This document shows, one piece after another, positions 29,799 to 38,900 of a stretch of DNA of 50,000 nucleotides. The translations under genes and the position numbers were made by a program. The stretch is taken from contig CAIMRY010000010.1 in NCBI GenBank assembly GCA_903843965.1, positions 1 to 50,000 on the forward strand, read 5' to 3'. Under the pieces are notes generated by a model. That model saw nothing but the letters and a program-made list of their open reading frames with translations. It searched no databases and was not told where the DNA came from. This DNA comes from an uncultured delta proteobacterium. GTDB taxonomy: Bacteria; Desulfobacterota; Desulfovibrionia; Desulfovibrionales; Desulfovibrionaceae. How positions within the stretch are numbered: position 1 is the first letter of the stretch; each line of letters opens with the position of its first letter.

Positions 29799-30749
29799 GT
29801 GGCCAACAGCCTCTTTTCCCGCCAGCAGCACGGCATCCTGCTTTCCCCGGACCCGGAGCTGGCGGCGCTTTTCCGCAGCCTCTGGGCCTCATCCGAGCTG
29901 GAGTGGCTGGTCATCGGCCAGGGCCGCCGGGCCATGGAGATCATCTTCAACGAGCCCCCGGACATCCTGGTGGTGGACAACCGCCTGGAGGACATCAAGA
30001 GCGCCGAGGTGGCGGGCATCGTCAAAAGCGAGAACGTGTACCGCCAGCTCCCGGTGATCCTGTGCCTGGATGCAGGCGACCTGGACCAGCCCTGGAACTG
30101 GAACGAGATCGAGGCCGACGACTTTTTGGTTCGGCCCTTCCTGCCCACCCAGGCGCGGGAGCGCGTGCACCTGACCCTGTGCCGCGCCACGCGCTCCATG
30201 GACGCCAACCCGCTGACCAAGCTGCCCGGAAACACCTCCATCATCAGCCGCATCCAGGACTTGATCGACCGCAAGGACGACTTCGCCCTGGCCTACTGCG
30301 ACCTGGACTACTTCAAGTCCTTCAACGACCGCTACGGCTTCTCCCGCGGGGACGAGGTGCTCATGATGACCGCGCGGGTCATCGTCAACACCATCCGCAG
30401 CTTCACCGGCATCCGCACCTTTGTGGGCCATGTGGGCGGCGACGACTTCGTGTTCATCGTCCCCGCCGACATCGCCGAAACGGCCTGCCAGCGCGTTGTG
30501 GAGGCCTTTGACGGCATCGTGCCGCACTTCTACGACGAGGACGACCGCGAGCGCGAGGGCATCGTCTCCACCGACCGCCAGGGCGAGGTGCGCTCCTTTC
30601 CGCTCATGGCGCTGTCCATCGCCGTGGTCTTCAATACCGGCGGGCGGCTCAAGCACTATGGCGAGGCCTCGGCCATCGCCATGGGGCTGAAGAAGAAGGC
30701 CAAGGAAAACTCCAAGAGCTGCTATGTCCTCGACCGGCGCGCCCCGTAA
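29799..30749 (+). CDS. Diguanylate cyclase with degenerate receiver domain
   Basis: This 316-residue protein should make cyclic-di-GMP from two GTP. The N-terminal 120 residues look like a response-regulator receiver with Asp60 (ILVVDN). The acidic pair is replaced by SPDPE, and the conserved Lys of KPF is Arg112 (VRPF). This suggests phosphorylation-independent control. The GGDEF domain begins at NPLTKLPGNTSII and has CDLDYFKSFNDRYGFSRGDE and the active-site GGDDF (213-217), a functional variant. The GTG at 29799 has a TGAGGGAG leader; longer starts would run into the HDOD gene. The 3' end overlaps the Xer gene by 26 bases. Confidence 0.92.
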   Translation: MANSLFSRQQHGILLSPDPELAALFRSLWASSELEWLVIGQGRRAMEIIFNEPPDILVVDNRLEDIKSAEVAGIVKSENVYRQLPVILCLDAGDLDQPWNWNEIEADDFLVRPFLPTQARERVHLTLCRATRSMDANPLTKLPGNTSIISRIQDLIDRKDDFALAYCDLDYFKSFNDRYGFSRGDEVLMMTARVIVNTIRSFTGIRTFVGHVGGDDFVFIVPADIAETACQRVVEAFDGIVPHFYDEDDREREGIVSTDRQGEVRSFPLMALSIAVVFNTGGRLKHYGEASAIAMGLKKKAKENSKSCYVLDRRAP

Positions 30750-31818
30750 CGGCCCAGGCGGTCCGGGCGCGGCCCTGCCGGAAATCTGCCAGGGCTTTCT
30801 CGGCTATCTGGAGGTCGAGCGCGGCTATTCCCCGGCCACGGTGCGCGCCTACGCGGCCGACCTGGACCAGTTCGAGGCCTTCCTTGCGCGCCGTTCGCGC
30901 AGTCTGAAGGATTTTGAGACAATCTCGCGCGAGGACGCCACGGCCTTTCTGGCCGAACTGCACCGCCTGCGCCTGAAAAAGTCGAGCATGGCGCGCAAGC
31001 TTTCGAGCCTGCGCTCCTTGTTTAGCTACCTCTTGAAGAACCAGCTGCTGCACAAGAACCCGCTCACCGGCCTGCGCAACCCCCGGCAGGAGCAGCGCCA
31101 GCCGCGCGCGCTCAATGTCGACCAGGCCGTGGCCGTGATGGAGGGCCAGGCACCGCCCGGAGCCCAGGGCCTGCGCGACTTGGCCCTGGCCGAGGTGCTC
31201 TACGGCTCCGGTCTGCGCGTCACCGAGGCCCTGTCCTTGAGCGTGGACGACGTGCGCACGGACCGGGGCTTTGTGCGCGTGCGCGGCAAGGGCAACAAGG
31301 AGCGCCTGGCCCCCTTGAGCGAGGCCGCCAAGGAACGCCTGGTGGAGTACCTGGCCCTGCGCCAGGAACTCGTCGCTGATCCAGGGCAGGGCCAGGCGGA
31401 GGAGGCCCTGTTCCTGGGCGCGCGCGGCGGGCGGCTGACCCGGCGCGAGGCCCAGCGCATCGTGGCCCGGCTGGCGGCTGGCGCGGGCATCGGCCAAAAC
31501 GTGCACCCGCACACCCTGCGCCACAGCTTCGCCACGCACCTGCTCCAGGCCGGGGCCGACCTGCGCAGCGTGCAGGAGATGCTTGGCCATTCGCGGCTTT
31601 CGACCACGGAGCGCTACACGCATCTGGACCTGCGGCACATCATGGAGGTCTATGACAGGGCCCACCCCCACGCCGGAGATGCCGGACAAAAGCCTGCCGG
31701 GCCTGTCCCGCAGGACACGCCGAGCCCGCCAGAGCCGTCCGGCCAGTCGGAGCAGTCGAATCAGCCGGGACAGTCGGGCTCCCTGTCCGTGACGCCCAAG
31801 AAGCCAGGCCGGGACTGA
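30724..31818 (+). CDS. xerC: Xer-type tyrosine recombinase
   Basis: This 364-residue recombinase probably resolves chromosome dimers at a dif-like site with FtsK. The core-binding domain spans about 20-115. Catalytic residues are Arg165 (GSGLRVTE), Lys189 (RGKGNKERLAPL), His263 and Arg266 (HTLRHSFATHL), His289 (LGHS) and Tyr298 (RYTHLD). Residues after about 312 form a Pro/Ser/Gln-rich tail of roughly 50 residues (PSPPEPSGQSEQSNQPGQSG) absent from typical 300-residue Xer proteins. The ATG lies inside the end of the GGDEF gene. XerC rather than XerD is chosen by similarity of pattern, but a single-Xer system cannot be excluded. Confidence 0.88.
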   Translation: MSSTGAPRNGPGGPGAALPEICQGFLGYLEVERGYSPATVRAYAADLDQFEAFLARRSRSLKDFETISREDATAFLAELHRLRLKKSSMARKLSSLRSLFSYLLKNQLLHKNPLTGLRNPRQEQRQPRALNVDQAVAVMEGQAPPGAQGLRDLALAEVLYGSGLRVTEALSLSVDDVRTDRGFVRVRGKGNKERLAPLSEAAKERLVEYLALRQELVADPGQGQAEEALFLGARGGRLTRREAQRIVARLAAGAGIGQNVHPHTLRHSFATHLLQAGADLRSVQEMLGHSRLSTTERYTHLDLRHIMEVYDRAHPHAGDAGQKPAGPVPQDTPSPPEPSGQSEQSNQPGQSGSLSVTPKKPGRD

Positions 31819-31861
31819 CCGGATCAGGATTCTCTGAACCAGGATTGAGCAGGACAGCGTT

Positions 31862-31891
31862 GATTGGGACAGGACCGATTGGGACAAGACT
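31862..31891. repeat. Short tandem repeat after the Xer gene
   Basis: GATTGGGACAGGACC is followed directly by GATTGGGACAAGACT, matching in 13 of 15 positions. It lies between the Xer gene and the DUF523 gene. It may be a relic of slippage. Confidence 0.6.
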
Positions 31892-31912
31892 GACGGAAGA
31901 GAGGGAGCGCGG

Positions 31913-32353
31913 ATGCCCATTTCGTGCGAGCCGGATGAGCAGGTCCTGGTGAGCGCCTGCCTGGCTGGCCAGCGCTGCCGCTACGACGGCCAGGCCTCGC
32001 CGCACCCGGAGGTCCTGCGTCTGGTGGAGCTGGGCCGGGCCGTGCCGGTGTGCCCGGAGCTGCTGGGCGGCTTGGGCGTCCCGCGCGAGCCGGTGGAGCT
32101 GCGCTGTGGGCGCGCCCTGTGCCGATCCGGCGCGGACGTGACCGAGGCCTTTGAGACCGGGGCGCAGCTGGCTCTTGCCTTGGCCCGGGCCAGGGGCTGC
32201 CGCCAAGCCGTGCTCAAGGCGCGCTCGCCGTCCTGTGGGGTGGGGCGCATCTACGACGGCAGCTTCAGCCAGCGGCTTGTGCCGGGCGACGGCGTGCTTG
32301 CGGCGCTGTGCAAGGCCCACGGCATCGCGGTCAAAAGCGAGGAGGAGCTTTAG
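31913..32353 (+). CDS. DUF523 family protein
   Basis: This 146-residue protein has the family's conserved cysteines: SACLAGQRCRYDG near the N-terminus, VCPELLGGL, and KARSPSCGVG later. These could bind a metal or iron-sulfur cluster; the family has no settled function. The ATG at 31913 has a GGGAGCGCGG leader. A terminator follows, so it ends the transcription unit that contains the signalling genes and Xer, if these are joined. It is cytoplasmic, with no signal peptide. Confidence 0.88.
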   Translation: MPISCEPDEQVLVSACLAGQRCRYDGQASPHPEVLRLVELGRAVPVCPELLGGLGVPREPVELRCGRALCRSGADVTEAFETGAQLALALARARGCRQAVLKARSPSCGVGRIYDGSFSQRLVPGDGVLAALCKAHGIAVKSEEEL

Positions 32354-32383
32354 CGCAGCGGAACCAGGCCCGCTGCGGCAACG

Positions 32384-32422
32384 CAGAACGGCGCGCCCAG
32401 GCAGGACGCGCCGTTCTGTTTT
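32384..32422 (+). terminator. Terminator after the DUF523 gene
   Basis: CAGAACGGCGCG and CGCGCCGTTCTG form a 12-bp perfect stem around an 11-base loop and run into TTTT. No A-run precedes it, so it serves the plus strand only. Confidence 0.85.
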
Positions 32423-32454
32423 GCTGAATCAGCCCGCAGGGGCTCCAGAAGGGC

Positions 32455-32964
32455 TTAGACCTCGAAGCGGCGGATGCTGATGATGGAGATGGGGTCCTGG
32501 GGCACGTCGCCGTGGCCCATGTAGTTCTTGGTGCGCACGGTGCTCATCTTGGTGGCCACGTCCTGGCCCTCGGTGACCTTGCCGAACACGGCGTAGCCGT
32601 AGCCCTGCGGGTTCGGCGCGGTGAAGTTCAAAAAGTCGTTGTCCTTCACGTTGACGAAGAACTGGCTGGTGGCGCTGTGCGGGTCCGTGGTGCGGGCCAT
32701 GGCCAGGGTGAAGGCCAGGTTGGGCAGATCGGCGCTGGCCTCGTTCTTGACGGGGGCCTTGTTCTTCTTCTCGCGCATCATCATGTCCATGCCGCCGCCC
32801 TGGATCATGAAGTTCTTGATGACGCGGTGGAAGATCAGCCCGTCGTAGAATTCCTCGTCCACGTAGGCGAGGAAGTTGGCCACGGTTTCCGGGGTCTTGT
32901 CGGCGTAAAGTTCCACGAGCATTTCACCCATGGAGGTCACGATGAGCACGTTGGGATTGGACAT
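32455..32964 (-). CDS. Peptidyl-prolyl cis-trans isomerase, cyclophilin type
   Basis: This 169-residue cyclophilin has the family core FHRVIKNFMIQGG, TSQFFVNVKDNDFLNF and YAVFGKVTEGQDV, including the catalytic Arg in FHRV. There is no signal peptide, so it acts in the cytoplasm like PpiB. A lysine-rich insert (MREKKNKAPVKNEA) lies after GGGMD. The ATG has an AAGGAGAAAGA leader. It is the first of several minus-strand genes but its link to the next, 54 bases upstream, is weak. Confidence 0.95.
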   Translation of the reverse strand: MSNPNVLIVTSMGEMLVELYADKTPETVANFLAYVDEEFYDGLIFHRVIKNFMIQGGGMDMMMREKKNKAPVKNEASADLPNLAFTLAMARTTDPHSATSQFFVNVKDNDFLNFTAPNPQGYGYAVFGKVTEGQDVATKMSTVRTKNYMGHGDVPQDPISIISIRRFEV

Positions 32965-33018
32965 TCTTTCTCCTTAGGTCCGCCGGGCGAGGGAGGCCGC
33001 CCGCGCGGTGTGTGGTCG

Positions 33019-34152
33019 CTATTTCCCGGCGAGCAGGGCCTTTTTCCGGACCCAGAACTCGTCGAATTCCTTGATGAGCTCGGCGATGAGCTCCTTCACG
33101 CTGACAATCTTGTTCACCCGCCAGACATTGGCGCCGCAGAAGGCGAAGCCGTGCTTCAAAATGCCTTTCTTCGCGCTCACCAGGGCCTGGGAGATGCAGT
33201 AGGGGGCGTTGACCACGTCGCAGGTCTTGACGCAGTGAAACGGGCACTTGAAGGGCTTCTTGCGGCCCTCGCGCACGGACTTGATGAAGTCGTTCAGGAT
33301 GGCGCGGCCGGGCATGCCCACCGGGCTCTTGATCACCGTGACGTCTTCCTTGTGCGCGGCGATGAAGGCCTGTTTGAAGGCGATGTTGGCGTCGCACTCG
33401 TGGGTGGCCACGAAGCGGGTGCCCATCTGCACGCCGGAAGCGCCCAGCTCCAGGTATTTGGCGATGTCCGCGCCGGTGTAGATGCCGCCTGCGGCGATGA
33501 CCGGGATACGGCGGCCCAGCTGGGCCTCGAAAGGCTTCACGGCGTCCACGACCTCGGGCAGGATCTTTTCCAGGGCGAACGCGGGATCGTCCAGCTCCTC
33601 GGGCTTGAAGCCCAGGTGGCCGCCGGCCATGGGGCCTTCGACCACGAAGCCGTCGGGCAGGTAGTCGTACTTGGCCAGCCACTTCTTGCACAGCACGGCC
33701 GCGGCGCGGCCAGAGGAGACGATGGGCACGAGCTTGGTGCGCACCTTGGCGCGCAGCTCCTCGGTCAGATCCTCCTTGAGGTACTTGGGCAGGTCCAGGG
33801 GCAGCCCAGCCCCGGAGAAGATGACGTCCACCCCTTCGCGGATGGAGGTCTTGACCAGGTCGGCGAAGTTGGTCAGGGCGACCATGATGTTCACGCCGAG
33901 CAGGCCCTGGGTCATCTTTTCCTTGGCCTTGCGTATCTCCTCGCGCAGGGCGCGGATGTTGGCCTCGGTGGGGTTCTGGGCCACGTCCGGCTGATCCATG
34001 CCGATCATGGCCGCAGCGATGACGCCGACTCCGCCTTCGTTGGCCACGGCAGAGGCCAGGCCCGAAAGGGAGATGCCGACGCCCATGCCTCCCTGGACAA
34101 TGGGAATCTGCGCGACAAGGTCGCCAAAGTGCAGTTCAGGTAGTTTCATCAT
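33019..34152 (-). CDS. Nitronate monooxygenase family flavoprotein
   Basis: This 377-residue TIM-barrel protein belongs to the nitronate monooxygenase (2-nitropropane dioxygenase) family, which binds FMN. Matching stretches are IPIVQGGMGVGISLS, MAGGHLGFKPEE with the catalytic-type His, VIAAGGIYTGADIAKYLELG and GVQMGTRFVATHEC. The C-terminal part has several cysteines (FKCPFHCVKTCD, PYCISQAL), which is unusual for the plain enzyme and may bind a metal or cluster. Many family members have other roles, such as enoyl reductases, so the substrate is open. The ATG at 34152 has a GAGGA leader; ATG at 34149 is equally possible. Confidence 0.88.
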   Translation of the reverse strand: MMKLPELHFGDLVAQIPIVQGGMGVGISLSGLASAVANEGGVGVIAAAMIGMDQPDVAQNPTEANIRALREEIRKAKEKMTQGLLGVNIMVALTNFADLVKTSIREGVDVIFSGAGLPLDLPKYLKEDLTEELRAKVRTKLVPIVSSGRAAAVLCKKWLAKYDYLPDGFVVEGPMAGGHLGFKPEELDDPAFALEKILPEVVDAVKPFEAQLGRRIPVIAAGGIYTGADIAKYLELGASGVQMGTRFVATHECDANIAFKQAFIAAHKEDVTVIKSPVGMPGRAILNDFIKSVREGRKKPFKCPFHCVKTCDVVNAPYCISQALVSAKKGILKHGFAFCGANVWRVNKIVSVKELIAELIKEFDEFWVRKKALLAGK

Positions 34153-34231
34153 CGTCGTGGTCCTCACTTGTGTTGGGGGCCTTGTTCCGTGTTTTTCGAT
34201 TCTTGTCAAGGAGTCATGAAGCGGCACGGCT

Positions 34232-35452
34232 CTAGAGCTTCACGAGCCTGGGGATGACATATTTGTCCAGGAGCATGCCGGAGAAGAACAGCGAGCTGGT
34301 GAACGCGGGCGAGATGGAGTTGAGCACATGCACGCTTGACTCCGTGCCTTCTATGACAAAGTCCATTACCAGTTCGTTCTTCTTTACGTCAACCAGCTGG
34401 GGCCGGATGCCCGCCTTGGGCGTGTTCTCGATGTCTTCCGGGGCCAGCTGCTTCACGAGTTTGCGCGCGTCGTTGAAAAAGTACGTGAAGGAGTACTTGC
34501 GCGGCTCCTCCAGGGCGACCTCGCGGAATTTTTTGTTGCGCAGGAACAGCAGGGCGTCGCGCAGGAGGATCGACGGAGCCTCGGAATCGATGCCGGAGAA
34601 GATGCCGTAGTTCTCCCGGCCCAGGGCCGGGATGGCCGTGGGGCCCAGGTACACGCCGCCGTGCACCCCGCGGGTGAAGTGCACGCCCAGAAACGGATTC
34701 TTGATGTTCGGCACCGGGTAGATGCTGCCCCGGATGGTGTGGGCCTTCTCGGGTTTGAGCTTCTTGTAGATGCCTTTGAAGGGGATGAGCTGGTAGTTTT
34801 TCCCCAGCCCGAAGGCGTGGGCCACCACGTCGCCGTAGGCCCCGGCGGCGTTGAGGAAGAACGCGCAGGAGATGTCGCCCGTGGTCGTCCGCACGCGCAG
34901 GCGCTGGCCTTCTGGCTTGCCCAGGCCCAGAAAGCGCGCGCCGAAGAGCAGGCGCACCTTGCCGGAGTCCAAAAGCTCCTGCTGGATGCTTTTCAAGATG
35001 GCCTTGGGGTCCACCACGGCGGTGTAGTGCGAGAACAGGGCCTGCCCGGCGCTCTTGGCGTTGGGCTCGATCTCGGCCAGTTGGGCGTCGTCGATGAGGT
35101 CCACCTTGGCCCCGTTCTGGGTGGCGCGGGCGTAAAGCTCGCGCAGGGTGGGCAGCTCGGATTCGTCGCGCGCCACGATGACCTTGCCGGTTTTCAGCAG
35201 GGGCAGGCCGCGCTCTTCGCAGTACTGCTTCATGCGCAGGTTGCCCTGCAGGCAGGACTGGGCGCGCAGGCTGCCCGGGGCGTAGTAGATGCCCGCGTGG
35301 AGCACGCCGCTGTTGCGGCCGGAGGCGTGGCGGCCGGCCTCCGGCTCCTTGTCGATGATCAGGATGTCGTCATATCCTGCGGCCACCAAGTCGCGGGCCA
35401 CGGTGAGGCCGACGATGCCCGCACCGCAAATGAGGATGCTTGCTGTGATCAT
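34232..35452 (-). CDS. lhgO: L-2-hydroxyglutarate oxidase family FAD enzyme
   Basis: This 406-residue flavoprotein of the DAO family begins with the FAD-binding ILICGAGIVGLTVARDL. GRHASGRNSGVLHAGIYY is the characteristic LhgO stretch, where His is close to the flavin. Further matches are VVDPKAILKSI, GVHFTRGVHGGVYLGPTA and the C-terminal NSISPAFTSSLFFSGML. In other bacteria it oxidises L-2-hydroxyglutarate to 2-oxoglutarate and passes electrons to quinones. The length fits. The DUF296-like pseudogene lies 17 bases upstream, and the nitronate monooxygenase gene 80 bases downstream. Confidence 0.93.
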   Translation of the reverse strand: MITASILICGAGIVGLTVARDLVAAGYDDILIIDKEPEAGRHASGRNSGVLHAGIYYAPGSLRAQSCLQGNLRMKQYCEERGLPLLKTGKVIVARDESELPTLRELYARATQNGAKVDLIDDAQLAEIEPNAKSAGQALFSHYTAVVDPKAILKSIQQELLDSGKVRLLFGARFLGLGKPEGQRLRVRTTTGDISCAFFLNAAGAYGDVVAHAFGLGKNYQLIPFKGIYKKLKPEKAHTIRGSIYPVPNIKNPFLGVHFTRGVHGGVYLGPTAIPALGRENYGIFSGIDSEAPSILLRDALLFLRNKKFREVALEEPRKYSFTYFFNDARKLVKQLAPEDIENTPKAGIRPQLVDVKKNELVMDFVIEGTESSVHVLNSISPAFTSSLFFSGMLLDKYVIPRLVKL

Positions 35453-35469
35453 GCACCTGTCCTAATGTG

Positions 35470-35926
35470 TTAAGAATCGGAGAGAAGCTCGAAGCCGGTG
35501 GCGGGGTCGCGCCTGCGCGTCATCTCCAGGCCCAGGAGTTCTATAACCACGAATCCGCCGATGGTCCAGACGTTGATGCTCTTGGAGTCGTCGCCCGGAC
35601 GGATGCAGCCCACCCGCGCCTCCTCGCCACGGCCAAAGGCCCGTGCATGTGCAGCCGGGGCGCGCCTGCCGCGTCCGGGAACAGGGTGCCCACAGCAGCC
35701 ACCTCCTGGGCCCCGGCCAGGGCCGTGAGCACGGCCTTGGTCGGCATGGCGGCGCCGTCGATGGGCCCGGTGACGATGGCCGCGCCGTCCACCCCGCCCA
35801 CCAGGGCGCAGTAGCCCTAAGCACGCCGCGCTCGGCCGCGAAGGCCTCGCTGCAGTCCGGCAGCCGCTCGCCGTGCTCCAGGCGCAGCACGAACACGCAC
35901 CCGATGGTCCCTCCAGAAATCTTCAT
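35470..35926 (-). pseudogene. DUF296/PPC-domain (AF0104-type) gene with two frameshifts
   Basis: Three successive minus-strand frames give one coherent protein. The first reads MKISGGTIGCVFVLRLEHGE and on to ERGVL. The second continues YCALVGGVDGAAIVTGPIDG and on to LHMHG. The third reads FGRGEEARVGCIRPGDD to TGFELLSDS and stops. The breaks lie near 35813-35820 and 35640-35642, each at a GGG run and each consistent with the loss of one base. Adding two bases gives exactly 153 codons, the usual size for this small domain. The start has a GGAG leader. It could be a real decayed gene or two sequencing errors. DUF296/PPC proteins form trimers; some bind DNA in plants, and the bacterial role is unclear. 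Confidence 0.75.
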
Positions 35927-35958
35927 GATTTTTCTCCACATTGTCTTGTCGTGAATCA

Positions 35959-38900
35959 TCAGCCGCAGCACGGCCCCTGGTAGTCGCACCAGTCGCAGTG
36001 CCTGCCGCTGCGGGCCGGGAATTCCGTGGCGGCCAGCAGGTGCGCGAGCAGAAAGCCCACCAGGGCCGGAACGCGCTGCTGGATGACGATTCCGCGCTCC
36101 TCCGGTCCGACATGATCTGGCCCGACCTGATTGTGTCCCTCCCCATCCGGGAAGAACGGGCGCTCGGCCCCGTCGCTCTTCAGCGCCACCCAGGCGGCGT
36201 TGACCGGCCGCCACTCCTTGCTGGCGGCCAGCAGGTGCAGGTACAGCGGCAGCTGCACGTCCAGGCCCCGCTCGGCCAGCTCGGCCAGCAGGGCGGCGGC
36301 GTCCTTCGTGCCCGGCGCGCAGGCGTCCAGCCGCGCGAACAGCTCCGCATCCAGCCAGGCCTCGCTGCCCCCGTCCTTCACCGTGCCGGTCTTGTAGTCG
36401 AGCACCACGTGTCCTGCAACGCCTGCGCCGTCGTCACGGGTGTCGATCCGGTCGATCTGCCCGTGCAGGCGGATGGTCAGGCCCGCCGTGCAGAGCTGCG
36501 TCTCCACGCGGTGCTCCAGCGCGGCCACGGTGGTGGCCGGGGTGGCCAGCAGGAAGCGGCGCAGACGCTCCCGCGCGGCGGCAAGCAGGGCCACGCGCCC
36601 GTCGTAGGGCAGGTTCAGGGCCTCGGCCTCCAGGGCCAGGGCCGCTTCCAGCTGGGCGAAGAGCGCCTTTTCGTCGAGCCGCTGCGGCGTGAGGGGTAGG
36701 CCGAGCAGGGGGGTGAAGAAGTCGCGCAGCACGCGGTGCACCATGTCGCCGAACAGGGCGCGGTCGCCGTCCTCGGCCACCTCCTGCATGGGCCGCAGGC
36801 GCAGCACATGGCGATGGAAGGCCTTCTTGGGGCAGGCCAGCCAGTCCTCCAGGGCCGAGGGGGTCACGCCCTTGTCGCGCAGCATATCAACCAGCCGCTG
36901 GCGGAGGACCGGGGTCACGCGGATGGCCGGGCGGCACGGCAAAATGGCCGCCACCGGGAAGCTCACAGCCTTCAGGGGCGCGTCGGCCACGCTTTCGGGC
37001 TGGGCCTTGACCAGCCTGCCCGTGGCCCGCTCCAGCTCCCAGAGCAGCTGCTCCACGTAGCGGCTGCGCACGCTCTTGCCCTCCAGCGCGCCGGGCCGCA
37101 CGCCCGCCTGGTAGAGCACGCAGACCTCCTCCGCGCCCATGAGCAGCCGGTAGAAGTTGTGTGCGGCCACGTTGTCGCGTTCGCGCGCGCCGGGCAGGCC
37201 CAGGGCCAGGCGCAGGGGGTCGGGCAGCAGCGGGTCCGGGGCGCTGGCGCCGGGCAGGTTCTCCTCGGTGGCGTCCAGGATGAACAGCCCCCGGAAGCGC
37301 AAGAGGCGCGTCTCCAGCATGCCCAGCACCTGCATGCCCGCCAGCGGCTCGGGCTCGAAGGATACGCGCTCGGCCTCCAGCAAATGCCGCAGGATGAGGA
37401 AGAGCAGGCCCTGGTCGTACTTTTCGTCGGCCAGGATGCTGCCGGTGAGCTCCGGCACCACGGACTGCCAGAGGCGCAGCAGGCACTCGGCGTCGATGAG
37501 CAGGTGCTGCCAGGCCTCCCCGCCGCGACGGCGCAGCAGGTCGCACAGCCCGGCTACGGCCTGGCCTGTCTGGCGCAGGGTGGTCAGGTTCGCAAAGCGC
37601 GTGAAGCAGGCGTCGAGCACCTCCTGGTGCAGGGCGCGCAGCTCCTCTTCCGTAACGCTTGTCTCGTCCGGGTCATAGGCCAGGGCCCACTCAAAAGGCG
37701 ATTGCAGGGCGCTGGATGAGCGGATGTGGCGCTCCCAGGACTGGTAGGCGCTTTTGAGCGGGGTCTCGCCGCCTGCGCGCAGCATGCGCAAGAGCGGTTG
37801 GCGGGCCAGGGCGATGAGGTCGCGCCAGAGGTAGCGGCCCGTTCCATTGATCTGCTCCTGGGGCGCGCGGTTCTCGTGCAGCACGAGGATGCACTCCAGC
37901 AGCTGGGCCAGGGCCGAGCGCATGAGCGGGTAGCCCATGCTGATGTTGACCTCGTCGGGCGGCAGGTGGTGCATCACCGGGATCAGCGCGCCGGGGTCGG
38001 GCAGGACGATGGCCGTGGACTGCGTGTCTTTGAGCTGGGCCAGCTCGCGCTCCAGGGCGCAGAGCTGGGAGTGCAGGTCAAAGCCCTCGTAGAAGCGGCG
38101 GATCTGGGGTTTCGGCTCTGCTGGGGGCTCGACCTCCAGCACGGCCCTGGCGCGCCAGGAGCGCAGGATTTTTGCGTGCTCCCGCGCGGGCCAGGCGACC
38201 TCGCCCTCCTGTCCGGGCCGGGCCAGGGCCGGGTCCGAATGCCAGAGCACGAGCGCGCCGGAGCGTTCCCAGAGCCTGCGCAGCACGGCCTCCTCGGTGG
38301 GAGCCAGGGCATGGAACCCGGCAAAGACCAGGCGCTCGCCGGAGAGTTTCGCCTCGATCTCGTCCAGCCGGGTGGACAGCCACAGGGCGTCCAGGCCGGA
38401 GGTGGTCCACCCGCGCTCCTGCATCCCGGCCCTGTAGGCCGCGTCGATACGGCCCAGGTGGCCCAGCAGGGCCTCGGCCCAGGGCAGCACCGCGCCCTCC
38501 AGGTGGCCCAGGTCCTGCGGGGTGATGGCGTGGCGTGAGAGTTCTTCCAGCAGCGATGCCAGCCGGGCGCCCCAGGGGAAAAAGGCCCGGGCCGTGTCGT
38601 CGAGTGTGGCGAAGGGGCCAGCAGACTGGCCGTCCGTAAGGCCCAGTCCGCGCACCACGCCGTGCAGCAGGCCGATGCGGTCGAGCTTTCCGGCGCGGCG
38701 GGGCGGGTGTTGGCACAAGTCCTGGCGCAGTCCGCGCAGGAATTCATCAAGCGCCTGCATGCGCGGCAGGAGCACGGGCCGGGGCAGGTCGGCCCTGGCG
38801 GCAAGGGCGGCGCGCAGGTGCCGGGCCGGGCGGTTGTGCGGAAAGACGAGCCGCGTGCGCGAAAGATCCAGGCTGGCTGCCTCGGCCACCAGGCGGTCGG

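Noticed and set aside
35462-36214. 250-residue minus-strand ORF across the DUF296 pseudogene and the addB end
   Set aside because: It joins shadow sequence of addB to only the first frame of the DUF296 gene, and the proper start is the ATG at 35926.
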